A stretch of DNA of 64,000 bases, taken from positions 1 to 64,000 of the forward strand of contig CANGEW010000002.1 of assembly GCA_947452965.1 (NCBI GenBank), written 5' to 3'. Positions 46,604 through 55,603 of this stretch are shown here, one piece after another. Within the stretch, counting starts at the first letter, position 1. Every line of letters starts with the position of its first letter. The notes beneath the pieces are model-generated. The model made no database searches and was not told the origin of the DNA. It saw only the letters and a program-made list of their open reading frames with translations. The translations under genes were made by a program, and so were the position numbers. Source of the stretch: Chitinophagaceae bacterium. Lineage in GTDB: Bacteria > Bacteroidota > Bacteroidia > Chitinophagales > Chitinophagaceae.

Positions 46604-47578
46604 TTAATCAAAACTTTTGGCACTTCCACTCGAGGCAATCTTTAAAATTCTATCATACTGCTCAGCATTCAAGTCATTATAGAAAAAATAAACCGGGTCA
46701 ACTTCGTGTCCGTTAACGTGAACTTCATAATGGCAATGAGGTCCTGTACTTTTTCCAGTACTTCCCACCCATCCAATTACGGAACCTCTTTTTACTCTTT
46801 GACCTTTTTTCACTTTTACTCTTACCATGTGGCCATATAAAGTTTCATATCCATACCCATGGTTAATCACCACATGATTTCCGTATCCTCCATCGCTAAC
46901 CCCTGCTATGGAGACAGTTCCATTTCCGGTTGCATAGATGGGTGTGCCTTGTGGCGCAGTAAAATCAAGTCCTTTATGCATCTTGGGGGTGCCATAAACG
47001 GGATCAATTCTCATTCCAAATCCACTGGCAATTCGATCTAATTGTTTATTGCTTACTGGTTGAATGGCTGGAATGCTGGCTAACTTAACATCTTTGTTTT
47101 TAATGAGCCCTGCAATGTTATCATAGCTTTTAAATTGGAATACAATTCTTGCACTGATGTTATTGAGTTGTTTAGCAATATCTTTTCCTAGTTCCACATC
47201 ATCCATTTCTTTTATTTTTTCTACTTCTCCATGTTTTTCTATCAGTTTGGCTCTTGCACTATCAGGCAAAGGTTTTGCTTCAAAAATTGACCGATACACT
47301 TCATTATCTCTTTTTTCTAACGCAGCCATTTGTTGTTGAACTGTTTGTAATTTTTCCTCCAATTGATCGTAATTGTCCTGTAAAACTTCATATTTTCTTC
47401 TGTTTTCCATTTCCGCCGGTTTTGGAAAAAAGCGGATATAGGTATATACGATGATGGCCGAAGCAACAATAGAGCTGGACAAGAATCCAAATAAACGCAA
47501 AAGCTTTATTCTGATGGGTGTTACAACTTTTTCAAATCGTAGTGTATGTGTGTTGTAATAATATTTTATTTTTTTCAT
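46604..47578 (-). CDS. Membrane-anchored M23 peptidase (LytM-type)
   Basis: This 324-residue envelope protein has an N-terminal cytoplasmic tail and one membrane helix (about residues 30-50). A coiled-coil stretch follows (about 58-100, ENRRKYEVLQDNYDQLEEKL), then a C-terminal M23/LytM domain. The zinc motifs are MHKGLDFTAPQGTPI (HxxxD) and GPHCHYEVH (HxH), both intact, so it may be an active peptidoglycan endopeptidase. The coiled coil plus LytM layout resembles cell-division-associated EnvC/NlpD-like or MepM-like proteins. It heads a minus-strand set with merR-like and thioredoxin-like genes. Confidence 0.93.
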   Translation of the reverse strand: MKKIKYYYNTHTLRFEKVVTPIRIKLLRLFGFLSSSIVASAIIVYTYIRFFPKPAEMENRRKYEVLQDNYDQLEEKLQTVQQQMAALEKRDNEVYRSIFEAKPLPDSARAKLIEKHGEVEKIKEMDDVELGKDIAKQLNNISARIVFQFKSYDNIAGLIKNKDVKLASIPAIQPVSNKQLDRIASGFGMRIDPVYGTPKMHKGLDFTAPQGTPIYATGNGTVSIAGVSDGGYGNHVVINHGYGYETLYGHMVRVKVKKGQRVKRGSVIGWVGSTGKSTGPHCHYEVHVNGHEVDPVYFFYNDLNAEQYDRILKIASSGSAKSFD

Positions 47579-47764
47579 CTCTAAGTAACTTACTCCAATG
47601 CTTTTTTGATGAACAATACAAAGCCATTCGTTATTAGATATTATAGTCTAAAACTATTATTGTTTTAGTATGAAAACTGTTTATCGTTTATCTAAAAACT
47701 CATAGGTAATCATTAAATTGCATCTCAATTAAGAGTAGGGAACGATTGCCTATCATTTATTAAG

Positions 47765-47795
47765 CAAATATAAACCTATATATCGCAATTAGCAA
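47765..47795 (-). promoter_or_regulatory. Candidate promoter for the M23-MerR-thioredoxin operon
   Basis: On the minus strand TTG (47795-47793), 20 bases, then TATATTTG (47772-47765) fits the Bacteroidetes promoter well. Transcription would begin near 47758, giving a leader of about 180 bases before the M23 start at 47578. The gap also carries the region just upstream of alaS. Confidence 0.42.
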
Positions 47796-47815
47796 CGTAT
47801 TCAAACAATAGAATT

Positions 47816-50440
47816 ATGATGACAGCATCAGCAATTAGACAGCATTTTTTGGATTTTTTCAAGTCAAAACAACATACGATTGTTCCTTCTGCACCCATTG
47901 TAGTAAAAAACGATCCTACATTGCTCTTTACTAATGCTGGGATGAACCAATTCAAGGATTATTTTTTAGGAAATAAAAAAGCCCCCTCTACAAGAATTGC
48001 TGATACTCAAAAATGTTTACGTGTAAGTGGCAAACATAATGATCTTGAAGAAGTTGGCGTGGATACCTATCATCATACCATGTTTGAAATGTTGGGCAAT
48101 TGGAGTTTTGGAGACTATTTTAAGAAAGATGCAATTGCTTGGAGCTGGGAATTATTAACGGAAGTTTTAAAGCTAGATAAGGATAGACTATACATTACCG
48201 TATTTGAAGGAGATATTAAAGAGCAACTTCCAAAAGATGAAGAAGCCACTAACGAGTGGAAAAAATGGGTTTCAGCGGATCGAATTTTACTTGGCAATAA
48301 AAAAGATAATTTTTGGGAAATGGGAGACACCGGTCCTTGTGGTCCATGCACCGAAATACATGTGGATTGCAGATCTGATGAGGAAAGAGCAAAAGTACCT
48401 GGTCATACCTTGGTTAACAACGATCATCCTCAGGTGATTGAAATATGGAACAATGTGTTTATTCAATACAATCGGAAAAAAGATGGCAGTTTGGAATCGC
48501 TCCCTGCTCAACATGTGGATACAGGGATGGGCTTTGAGAGATTAGTGCGTGTTTTACAAAATAAACAAAGCAATTATGATACAGATATTTTTAGCGAAAC
48601 GATTCAAAAAATCGGAACACTAACTGGCAAAACATATCAAGCCAAAGATGATAAAGAGAGCATTGCTTTTCGAGTGCTATCTGACCATATTAGAGCCATC
48701 GCATTTACTATTGCTGATGGACAATTGCCTTCCAATACGGGTGCTGGATATGTAATTAGAAGAATTTTGAGAAGAGCGGTTCGTTACTATTATTCTTATC
48801 TGGATTACAAACAACCTTTATTGTTTCAATTATTACCTGTTATAGCTCATCAATTTGAAAATGTTTTTCCGGAATTAATTCAACAACAAGATTTTGTAGG
48901 TAAAGTGATTAAAGAAGAAGAAGAAGCTTTTCTAAGAACATTAGAGAAGGGGCTAAAGAAAATAGATGCCATTATGTTGCAATCAAAATCGGTTGGAGTG
49001 ATTTCAGGAGCAGATGCCTTTGAATTACTGGATACGTATGGATTTCCAATAGATGTAACAAGATTAATTGCTCAAGAAAATAATTTAAACGTTGATGAGG
49101 TTGGCTTTGAAAAAGAAATGAAGGAACAAAAAGACAGAAGTCGTGCTGCAACAGCCTTAGACACAGAAGATTGGCAAATAGTTACCCATGCCGATAGCAA
49201 AGGTTTTAAAGGGTATGACAATAACGAATTGACTACATCTGTTCTTAAATACAGGAAAGTATCTGGAAAAGGAAAAGAACTCTTTCAAATCGTATTAGAA
49301 GAAACGCCCTTTTACGCTGAAAGCGGTGGTCAGGTTGGAGATTCCGGCACTATAAGTGTGAGTGGTGCTCTTATCAAGATTATTGATACAAAAAAAGAAA
49401 ATGATTTAATTATCCATTTTGCAGAAAATATACCAAGCAATCTAAGTGGTGAGGCTATTGCAAAAATAGATGAGAAAAGAAGAATTAACATTACTGCTCA
49501 TCATAGTGTAACTCACTTAATGCATGCAGCATTGAGACAGGTTTTGGGCACACATGTGGCTCAAAAAGGTAGTTTGGTTAATGAAGATCAACTGCGTTTT
49601 GATTTTTCTCATTTTGCTAAAATGACCGACGAAGAAATTCAACAAGTGGAACAGTTGGTAAATGAAAAAATTAGAGCGAATGTTCCTGTGGTAATCAAAT
49701 CAATGTCAAAAGATGAAGCCGTTGAAATGGGAGCTATGGCTTTATTTGGAGAAAAATATGGAGATGTGGTTCGGGTTGTAATCATGGACCCTGACTATTC
49801 AATAGAACTTTGTGGGGGAACGCATGTAGGGCATACCGGAGAAATTGGATATTTTAAGATAAAATCAGAAAGTGCGGTAGCGGCTGGTGTTAGAAGAGTT
49901 GAAGCGGTATCTGGAGTGGCGGCGGCTTCCTTAATTAAGGAACAGTTTGATCAAATCAAATTACTAAAAGAACAATTAAAAAATCCAAAAGATTTACAAA
50001 AAGCAGTTGAAAATTTATTGACAGAAAATCATTCACTTTCAAAAAGAATAGAATCTTTGGAAGCTCGTCAATTAGTGGGTATTAGAAACGAGTTATTGCA
50101 AAAGGATGCTATTATCAACAATATTAGTTTTATAGGTGAACTAGTGGAAGTGCCCAGCGCAGATGCCTTAAAAAAATTGTGTGTAGATCTAAAACATCAC
50201 TTACATGATCATTTGATTGTATTGTGTACCAATATTGATGGAAAGCCTTTCGTAGCTGTTGGCATTAGCGAAACAGTAATCGCTAATAGAAATATTGACG
50301 CATCTAAAATCATTAAAGAAGTAGTCAGTCCATTGGTAAATGGCGGTGGCGGTGGTCAAAAAACATTAGCTACAGCGGGTGGACAAGATACCAGTAAATT
50401 AAAAGAAGTCATTGACGCTGTAAGGGCATTAATTGCTTAG
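47816..50440 (+). CDS. alaS: Alanine--tRNA ligase
   Basis: AlaRS charges tRNA(Ala) and edits mischarged Ser or Gly. The 874-residue protein has the class II catalytic domain: FLDFFKSKQHTIVPSAPI near residue 12 and FTNAGMNQFKDYFLG. The editing domain has zinc-binding motifs HHSVTHLMHAAL and CGGTHVGHTGEIGYF. The C-terminal C-Ala domain ends in the glycine-rich GGGGGQKTLATAGGQD. Two ATGs in a row (47816 and 47819) could serve as start. It ends 7 bases before the convergent bcp gene. Confidence 0.98.
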   Translation: MMTASAIRQHFLDFFKSKQHTIVPSAPIVVKNDPTLLFTNAGMNQFKDYFLGNKKAPSTRIADTQKCLRVSGKHNDLEEVGVDTYHHTMFEMLGNWSFGDYFKKDAIAWSWELLTEVLKLDKDRLYITVFEGDIKEQLPKDEEATNEWKKWVSADRILLGNKKDNFWEMGDTGPCGPCTEIHVDCRSDEERAKVPGHTLVNNDHPQVIEIWNNVFIQYNRKKDGSLESLPAQHVDTGMGFERLVRVLQNKQSNYDTDIFSETIQKIGTLTGKTYQAKDDKESIAFRVLSDHIRAIAFTIADGQLPSNTGAGYVIRRILRRAVRYYYSYLDYKQPLLFQLLPVIAHQFENVFPELIQQQDFVGKVIKEEEEAFLRTLEKGLKKIDAIMLQSKSVGVISGADAFELLDTYGFPIDVTRLIAQENNLNVDEVGFEKEMKEQKDRSRAATALDTEDWQIVTHADSKGFKGYDNNELTTSVLKYRKVSGKGKELFQIVLEETPFYAESGGQVGDSGTISVSGALIKIIDTKKENDLIIHFAENIPSNLSGEAIAKIDEKRRINITAHHSVTHLMHAALRQVLGTHVAQKGSLVNEDQLRFDFSHFAKMTDEEIQQVEQLVNEKIRANVPVVIKSMSKDEAVEMGAMALFGEKYGDVVRVVIMDPDYSIELCGGTHVGHTGEIGYFKIKSESAVAAGVRRVEAVSGVAAASLIKEQFDQIKLLKEQLKNPKDLQKAVENLLTENHSLSKRIESLEARQLVGIRNELLQKDAIINNISFIGELVEVPSADALKKLCVDLKHHLHDHLIVLCTNIDGKPFVAVGISETVIANRNIDASKIIKEVVSPLVNGGGGGQKTLATAGGQDTSKLKEVIDAVRALIA

Positions 50441-50447
50441 AGATTTT

Positions 50448-50912
50448 TTATTTTTTCCATGCTTCTAAAATCTCTGCAGCGTGTTCTTTGGCTTTTGGTT
50501 TCTCAATGATTGCATGAATTATTCCTTTTTCATTAATCAAAAAGGTAGTTCTGATTAGCCCCATATATTTTTTACCATACATACTTTTTTCTCCCCAAAC
50601 ACCATATTTTTCTATGATTTTTAATGCAGGGTCAGATATCAGTGTGAATGGCAATTCGTGTTTATTTTCGAATTTTTTGTGTTTGGCGACCTCATCTGGA
50701 CTTACTCCAATCACTTCAAGTCCTGCGTTTTTCAATAACCCAAAATGATCTCTGAGATTGCATGCTTGTACCGTACAGGTAGGCGTATCATCTTGTGGAT
50801 AGAAGTACAATACAATTTTCTTTCCTTTATAATCGGCTAAAGAAACTGATTTTCCGTTTTGATCCAATCCTTTAAATGCGGGAGCTTTTGATCCAATTTG
50901 TAGAGTTGCCAT
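50448..50912 (-). CDS. bcp: Thioredoxin-dependent thiol peroxidase (BCP/PrxQ-type)
   Basis: This 154-residue peroxiredoxin reduces hydroperoxides using thioredoxin. The peroxidatic cysteine lies in DDTPTCTVQACNLRD, and the second cysteine five residues later fits the atypical 2-Cys PrxQ type. N-terminal IGSKAPAFKGLDQNGKSVSL and later LISDPALKIIEKYGVWGEKSMYGKKY are family-typical. The start at 50912 is standard. It lies 10 bases downstream of the M23 peptidase gene on the minus strand, so the two may be cotranscribed. Confidence 0.96.
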   Translation of the reverse strand: MATLQIGSKAPAFKGLDQNGKSVSLADYKGKKIVLYFYPQDDTPTCTVQACNLRDHFGLLKNAGLEVIGVSPDEVAKHKKFENKHELPFTLISDPALKIIEKYGVWGEKSMYGKKYMGLIRTTFLINEKGIIHAIIEKPKAKEHAAEILEAWKK

Positions 50913-50922
50913 TTGATAATAC

Positions 50923-52614
50923 TTATCTGGTAAAATGATAATTTTTTTCGGTAATATTTCCTACCAGGTCTTTAACAATAATACGTAAGGAATGTTCGCC
51001 TGGCGGACAAAATTTGTCTACTTTATAAACAAAGCTTTTTTCTTTATCGTTGGTAAATAAAACCCATTTTCCATCAATATAACCATCAAAAGATTCAATG
51101 GTAACAGAATTATCAGATGCAGCAAATGCAATTCTGGATGCATTGCCGATATGTACCCCTTCTTTAAAGCCCCATAATGGAAACACAGTAGGAGGTTGAT
51201 GATCAATCAATAATTGATAACGTCCGAAGTCTCTATACAAACTAGTATACCAGCCATTAATATTGTTTGCTTTTTTGAATTTTTCTTTATTGTTGGCTAT
51301 TTGTTTCATAATTACTTTCCCTGTATCATCAATACTGAAACTTGCCTTGATTTTTATTGGAAAGTATTGATGAATTGGCACATCATTATTGTGAATTTGA
51401 AAAGTGTGATTTCCTAAATCATATGTCGAAAGATGAAAGGAGTCGTACAAAGCTTTTTCAGGCAGGTAGAAAAATAGGTGATTATTCTCAAAGACATTGA
51501 TATTGTTGGGTTTGAAAATGTTTCCAGTTTGAGTTATATGTTTCTCTTCCAAATCATTAGTATGAAGTTGGAAAGTGAGAATAGATGTGTTGTTATTCAC
51601 ATCCGCTACAACAATTTTTATTTGATGCTCTTGATTATTTTGTAAGTAAATGATGCCATCAGGATATTCAGTTGAGGTGTGATAAATACCATTTGCATAT
51701 CCGGGAAGAGGAGATAAATGTTGTAAAAAAGGCCCACCATGATTTTTTGTTTTATAATCGATGTGTGCATTTAAATAGCGTGTTTCATCATAACTCACAC
51801 TATCCATTTCAAATCCACTAACAGCTTGGTTATTATCAAAAATCGTTGCTTTATATACACCATTCGGATTAGTAGATCCACTGTATTTGTCAATTGCTGA
51901 AATGGCAAAACTTACTTTGTTGGTATGCACATTGATGGATCCTCCAATGGGTTGGTACACTCCGTTCATTTTTTTTAATACAACTATTTTAGGAGTCTGT
52001 TCGTAGGTGCTATATCTTCTATCATAAATAGCTAATCTTAATATTTGTGGTGATACATCATCTTCTATTGGCAGCCCAAACAGTAAAGGGTTTAAAACTT
52101 TATCTGTTTTTGTATCTCTTATCTCAAAATGAACATGTGGCCCTTGAGATCCTCCTGTATTTCCACTATGAGCAATGAATTGCCCTTTTTTAACGATAAA
52201 CATTTGAGGCGGGATCTCTAATTTTACCTTCCATTGTTGTAAAAGATAATTTTGGGCTGTTACATATTCTTCTAGTTCGGGATAAAATTCATTTAAGTGG
52301 GCATACAAAGTAGTAGTGCCATTGGGATGATTGATATAAATAGCTCTTCCAAAACCAGTAGCATCAATATTTACTTTAGCAATATAGCCATCTGCTGCTG
52401 CAAGTACAGAAAGGTTTTCTCTTCCATCAGTTCTGCAATCTAGTCCCATATGGTAATGATTGGGACGTAGTTCTCCAAAATTAGCTACTAAGCCTGGTGT
52501 GGTTGCCACAGGCCATTGAAAATAGTTTTGTGGGTATGTTTTTTGTTTAAATAACTGGCTCCAAGCAGAAAGCTGAAAAAAATAAAAAAATAAAAAAATT
52601 GACGCTCTTTTCAT
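50923..52614 (-). CDS. Secreted M23 peptidase with long C-terminal extension
   Basis: This 563-residue exported protein has a signal peptide from Met at 52614 (MKRASIFLFFYFFQLSAWSQ) and an N-terminal M23 domain. The zinc ligands are visible in HYHMGLDCRTDG and GPHVHFEI. The remaining ~360 residues are beta-rich and contain several Ig-like or carbohydrate-binding-like segments, unlike the coiled-coil M23 protein at 46.6 kb. A longer reading frame from 52671 exists, but a minus-strand -7-like box lies between the two starts, so 52614 is preferred. The enzyme would act on peptidoglycan or exported protein cross-links; its target is unknown. Confidence 0.9.
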   Translation of the reverse strand: MKRASIFLFFYFFQLSAWSQLFKQKTYPQNYFQWPVATTPGLVANFGELRPNHYHMGLDCRTDGRENLSVLAAADGYIAKVNIDATGFGRAIYINHPNGTTTLYAHLNEFYPELEEYVTAQNYLLQQWKVKLEIPPQMFIVKKGQFIAHSGNTGGSQGPHVHFEIRDTKTDKVLNPLLFGLPIEDDVSPQILRLAIYDRRYSTYEQTPKIVVLKKMNGVYQPIGGSINVHTNKVSFAISAIDKYSGSTNPNGVYKATIFDNNQAVSGFEMDSVSYDETRYLNAHIDYKTKNHGGPFLQHLSPLPGYANGIYHTSTEYPDGIIYLQNNQEHQIKIVVADVNNNTSILTFQLHTNDLEEKHITQTGNIFKPNNINVFENNHLFFYLPEKALYDSFHLSTYDLGNHTFQIHNNDVPIHQYFPIKIKASFSIDDTGKVIMKQIANNKEKFKKANNINGWYTSLYRDFGRYQLLIDHQPPTVFPLWGFKEGVHIGNASRIAFAASDNSVTIESFDGYIDGKWVLFTNDKEKSFVYKVDKFCPPGEHSLRIIVKDLVGNITEKNYHFTR

Positions 52615-52631
52615 GTGAAGAATGGGATATT

Positions 52632-52639
52632 CAAAGATA
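52632..52639 (-). promoter_or_regulatory. Candidate -7 promoter box for the second M23 gene
   Basis: The minus-strand sequence TATCTTTG fits TAnnTTTG, about 18 bases before the ATG at 52614. No -33 TTG at standard spacing is evident. Its place supports 52614 over 52671 as the true start. Confidence 0.35.
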
Positions 52640-52663
52640 GTTTTTTCAGATGTACTAAAATTA

Positions 52664-52695
52664 TTTGACAACTTTCTGTTTTCGATTTACTTTTG
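52664..52695 (+). promoter_or_regulatory. Promoter of carB
   Basis: TTTG at 52664-52667, 20 bases, then TACTTTTG at 52688-52695 is a full match to the Bacteroidetes TTTG-N(19-21)-TAnnTTTG promoter. The leader to the ATG at 52723 would be about 22 bases. It overlaps the TTG at 52693 that extends the frame, so that TTG is unlikely to be the start. Confidence 0.62.
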
Positions 52696-52722
52696 CCTGC
52701 CATTGAGTTGGCAATCTCCACT

Positions 52723-55563
52723 ATGCCAAAAAATACATCCATCCAATCAGTTTTAATTATCGGTAGCGGTCCCATTGTAATTGGACAAGCCTGCGAGTTT
52801 GATTATAGCGGCACACAGGCTGCCAGAAGTTTACGTGAAGAGGGCGTTAAAGTAATTTTGATTAACAGTAATCCGGCTACCATAATGACGGATCCAATGA
52901 TGGCTGATCGTGTGTATTTACTTCCATTAACTGTAGAGAGCATTGAGCAGATTTTGACAGAAAATCAAATTGATGCAGTGTTGCCTACTATGGGAGGACA
53001 AACCGCATTAAATCTTTGTAAAGAGGTTGATGAATTGGGTATTTGGGAAAAAAATAATGTGAAACTGATTGGTGTTGACATTAAGGCCATAGATAAGGCA
53101 GAAGACAGAGAAAAATTCAGACAATGGATGATTGAAATGAACATTCCTGTTTGTCCTGCTAAAATTGCAAATTCTTTCCTGGAAGGCAAGGAGTTTGCTC
53201 AAGAAATAGGATTTCCTCTAGTAATTCGTCCTTCATTTACATTAGGAGGAAGCGGAGGTGGTATTGTGTTTAAAAAAGAGGAATTGGATGAGGCTTTAAA
53301 AAATGGTTTAAATGCATCTCCAATTCATGAAGTGCTAGTAGAAAAAGCTGTGCTGGGATGGAAAGAATTTGAACTGGAGTTATTAAGAGATAATGCCGAC
53401 AATGTAGCAATTATTTGTACTGTTGAAAATTTTGATCCAATGGGTGTTCATACTGGAGATAGTATTACGGTAGCTCCAGCTATGACTCTTTCTGATAGTG
53501 CTTTTCAGTTAATGAGGAATACGGCCATCAATATGATGCGAAATTTAGGAAATTTTGCTGGCGGTTGTAATGTTCAATTTGCGCTGAATCCTCAGACAGA
53601 AGAAATTATTGTTGTAGAAATCAATCCGAGGGTGTCTCGCTCTTCTGCTTTAGCGAGTAAGGCTACGGGTTATCCCATCGCAAAAATTGCTGCTAAACTT
53701 GCTTTAGGATATAATTTAGATGAATTAAAAAATCAAATAACTCAATCTACTTCCGCATATTTTGAACCGGCATTAGATTATGTGATTGTAAAAATACCTC
53801 GTTGGAATTTCGATAAATTCAAAGGCGCAAATGATACATTAGGATTTCAAATGAAGAGTGTAGGGGAAGTAATGGGAATAGGAAGAAGTTTTGCCGAAGC
53901 TATTCAAAAAGCCTGTCAGAGTTTAGAGAATGAAGCAGTTGGATTGGGTTATTATGGTAAAAGTTTGATGCATGCAGATGAATTACTTGAATACATTAAA
54001 ATACCTAAGTGGGATCGTTTGTTTAGAATTAAAGATGCTTTGATGGCAGGGGCAAGCGTGAAAAGAATTTGCGAAAATACCATGATAGACCGCTGGTTCA
54101 TTTATCAGATTCAAAAAATTTGTGAATGCGAAAAAGAGATTGCACAGTATGATAAAAAATCACTTCCTGATGCATTACTTACTACAGCCAAACAATTAGG
54201 ATTTAGTGATGAACAAATTGTGAGAATCATGCGCGAAGAAGATAGCGAATATATCTATCAACGTAGAAAAGAGATGGGCCTTACCAGAGTATTTAAAATG
54301 GTAGATACTTGCAGTGCTGAATTTGAGGCAAAAACGCCTTATTTCTATTCTACTTTTGAGCAGAAAAGTAACAACCACGAATTACCTTCTAATGAATCGA
54401 TTGTTTCAGAAAAAAAGAAAGTAATTGTATTAGGAAGTGGTCCCAACAGAATTGGTCAGGGCATTGAATTTGATTATTGCTGTGTACACGGATTATTAGC
54501 CATCAAAGAGTGTGGATATGAGGCTATCATGGTGAACTGTAATCCTGAAACCGTTTCTACTGATTTTGATATTGCAGATAAATTATATTTTGAACCCGTT
54601 TTTTGGGAACATTTATGGGAAATTGTTGAACATGAAAAACCCGAAGGTGTTATTGTTCAATTAGGTGGACAAACAGCCTTAAAACTTGCCAAGAAATTAC
54701 ATGAGCGTGGCATCAAAATAATCGGAACTTCTTATGATAACATGGATATTGCAGAAGATCGAGGTCGATTCAGTGATATGCTCAAAGAACTAGGCATACC
54801 TTACCCAAAGTATGGAACAGCTTATGATACAGATGAAGCTATTGAAGTTGCTCAAGAAGTTGGATACCCAGTATTAGTTCGTCCAAGTTATGTATTAGGT
54901 GGACAAAGAATGCGTATTGTGCTGAATGATGAAGAATTAGAAAAAGGAGTATTGAGTTTATTGAAACATTTACCAGGAAATAAAATTTTAATCGATCATT
55001 TTTTAGATCGTTGCCAAGAAGCGGAAATTGATGCCATATTTGACGGAGCTAATTTTCATGTGATGGGTGTTATGGAACACATTGAGCCTGCTGGTATTCA
55101 TAGTGGTGATAGTAATGCTGTATTACCTCAATTTAATTTGAGTCCGCTTATTGTTCAAACAATGGAAGAATATGCTGAAAAAATTGCAAGGGCATTAAAT
55201 ATAAAAGGTCTCATCAATATTCAATTTGCCATTAAAGAGGGGAATGTATTTGTAATTGAAGCAAATCCAAGAGCATCAAGAACCACTCCTTTTATTGCTA
55301 AGGCCTACCAAATTCCATATTTAAACATTGCTACTAAAGTGATGCTAGGTGCAGCCACGCTTCAGGAGTTTAACTATCACAAAAACTTACAGGGTTTTGC
55401 CATTAAAGAGCCTGTTTTTTCATTTAATAAATTCCCAGGTGTAAACAAGGAGTTAGGTCCTGAAATGAAAAGTACTGGCGAAGCCATTCGTTTTATAAAA
55501 GATTTGAGAGATCCTTATTTCCGTCAACTTTATAAGGAAAGAAGCATGCACTTGAGTAAATAA
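52723..55563 (+). CDS. carB: Carbamoyl-phosphate synthase large chain, lacking the MGS domain
   Basis: CarB joins ammonia, bicarbonate and two ATP to make carbamoyl phosphate for pyrimidines and arginine. Both ATP-grasp halves are visible: IIGSGPIVIGQACEFDYSGT at the N-terminus and VLGSGPNRIGQGIEFDYC at the midpoint. From the ATG at 52723 the protein is about 946 residues. It ends shortly after EMKSTGEAIRFIKDLRDPYF, so the C-terminal methylglyoxal-synthase-like allosteric domain of about 130 residues found in E. coli CarB (1073 residues) is absent. A strong promoter precedes it. carA is not in the window. Confidence 0.96.
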   Translation: MPKNTSIQSVLIIGSGPIVIGQACEFDYSGTQAARSLREEGVKVILINSNPATIMTDPMMADRVYLLPLTVESIEQILTENQIDAVLPTMGGQTALNLCKEVDELGIWEKNNVKLIGVDIKAIDKAEDREKFRQWMIEMNIPVCPAKIANSFLEGKEFAQEIGFPLVIRPSFTLGGSGGGIVFKKEELDEALKNGLNASPIHEVLVEKAVLGWKEFELELLRDNADNVAIICTVENFDPMGVHTGDSITVAPAMTLSDSAFQLMRNTAINMMRNLGNFAGGCNVQFALNPQTEEIIVVEINPRVSRSSALASKATGYPIAKIAAKLALGYNLDELKNQITQSTSAYFEPALDYVIVKIPRWNFDKFKGANDTLGFQMKSVGEVMGIGRSFAEAIQKACQSLENEAVGLGYYGKSLMHADELLEYIKIPKWDRLFRIKDALMAGASVKRICENTMIDRWFIYQIQKICECEKEIAQYDKKSLPDALLTTAKQLGFSDEQIVRIMREEDSEYIYQRRKEMGLTRVFKMVDTCSAEFEAKTPYFYSTFEQKSNNHELPSNESIVSEKKKVIVLGSGPNRIGQGIEFDYCCVHGLLAIKECGYEAIMVNCNPETVSTDFDIADKLYFEPVFWEHLWEIVEHEKPEGVIVQLGGQTALKLAKKLHERGIKIIGTSYDNMDIAEDRGRFSDMLKELGIPYPKYGTAYDTDEAIEVAQEVGYPVLVRPSYVLGGQRMRIVLNDEELEKGVLSLLKHLPGNKILIDHFLDRCQEAEIDAIFDGANFHVMGVMEHIEPAGIHSGDSNAVLPQFNLSPLIVQTMEEYAEKIARALNIKGLINIQFAIKEGNVFVIEANPRASRTTPFIAKAYQIPYLNIATKVMLGAATLQEFNYHKNLQGFAIKEPVFSFNKFPGVNKELGPEMKSTGEAIRFIKDLRDPYFRQLYKERSMHLSK

Positions 55564-55603
55564 ACTTCAGTCTGTAAATACATTCTGTGTGATAATTTAG
55601 GGT

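Noticed and set aside
47648-47668. Hairpin in the gap between the M23 gene and alaS
   Set aside because: The 7-bp stem is almost pure A/T and lacks a T-run after it on either strand, so it is not a convincing terminator or riboswitch.
52693-52722. N-terminal extension of carB from TTG
   Set aside because: The TTG lies inside a full -7 promoter box, and the family N-terminus begins near the ATG at 52723.
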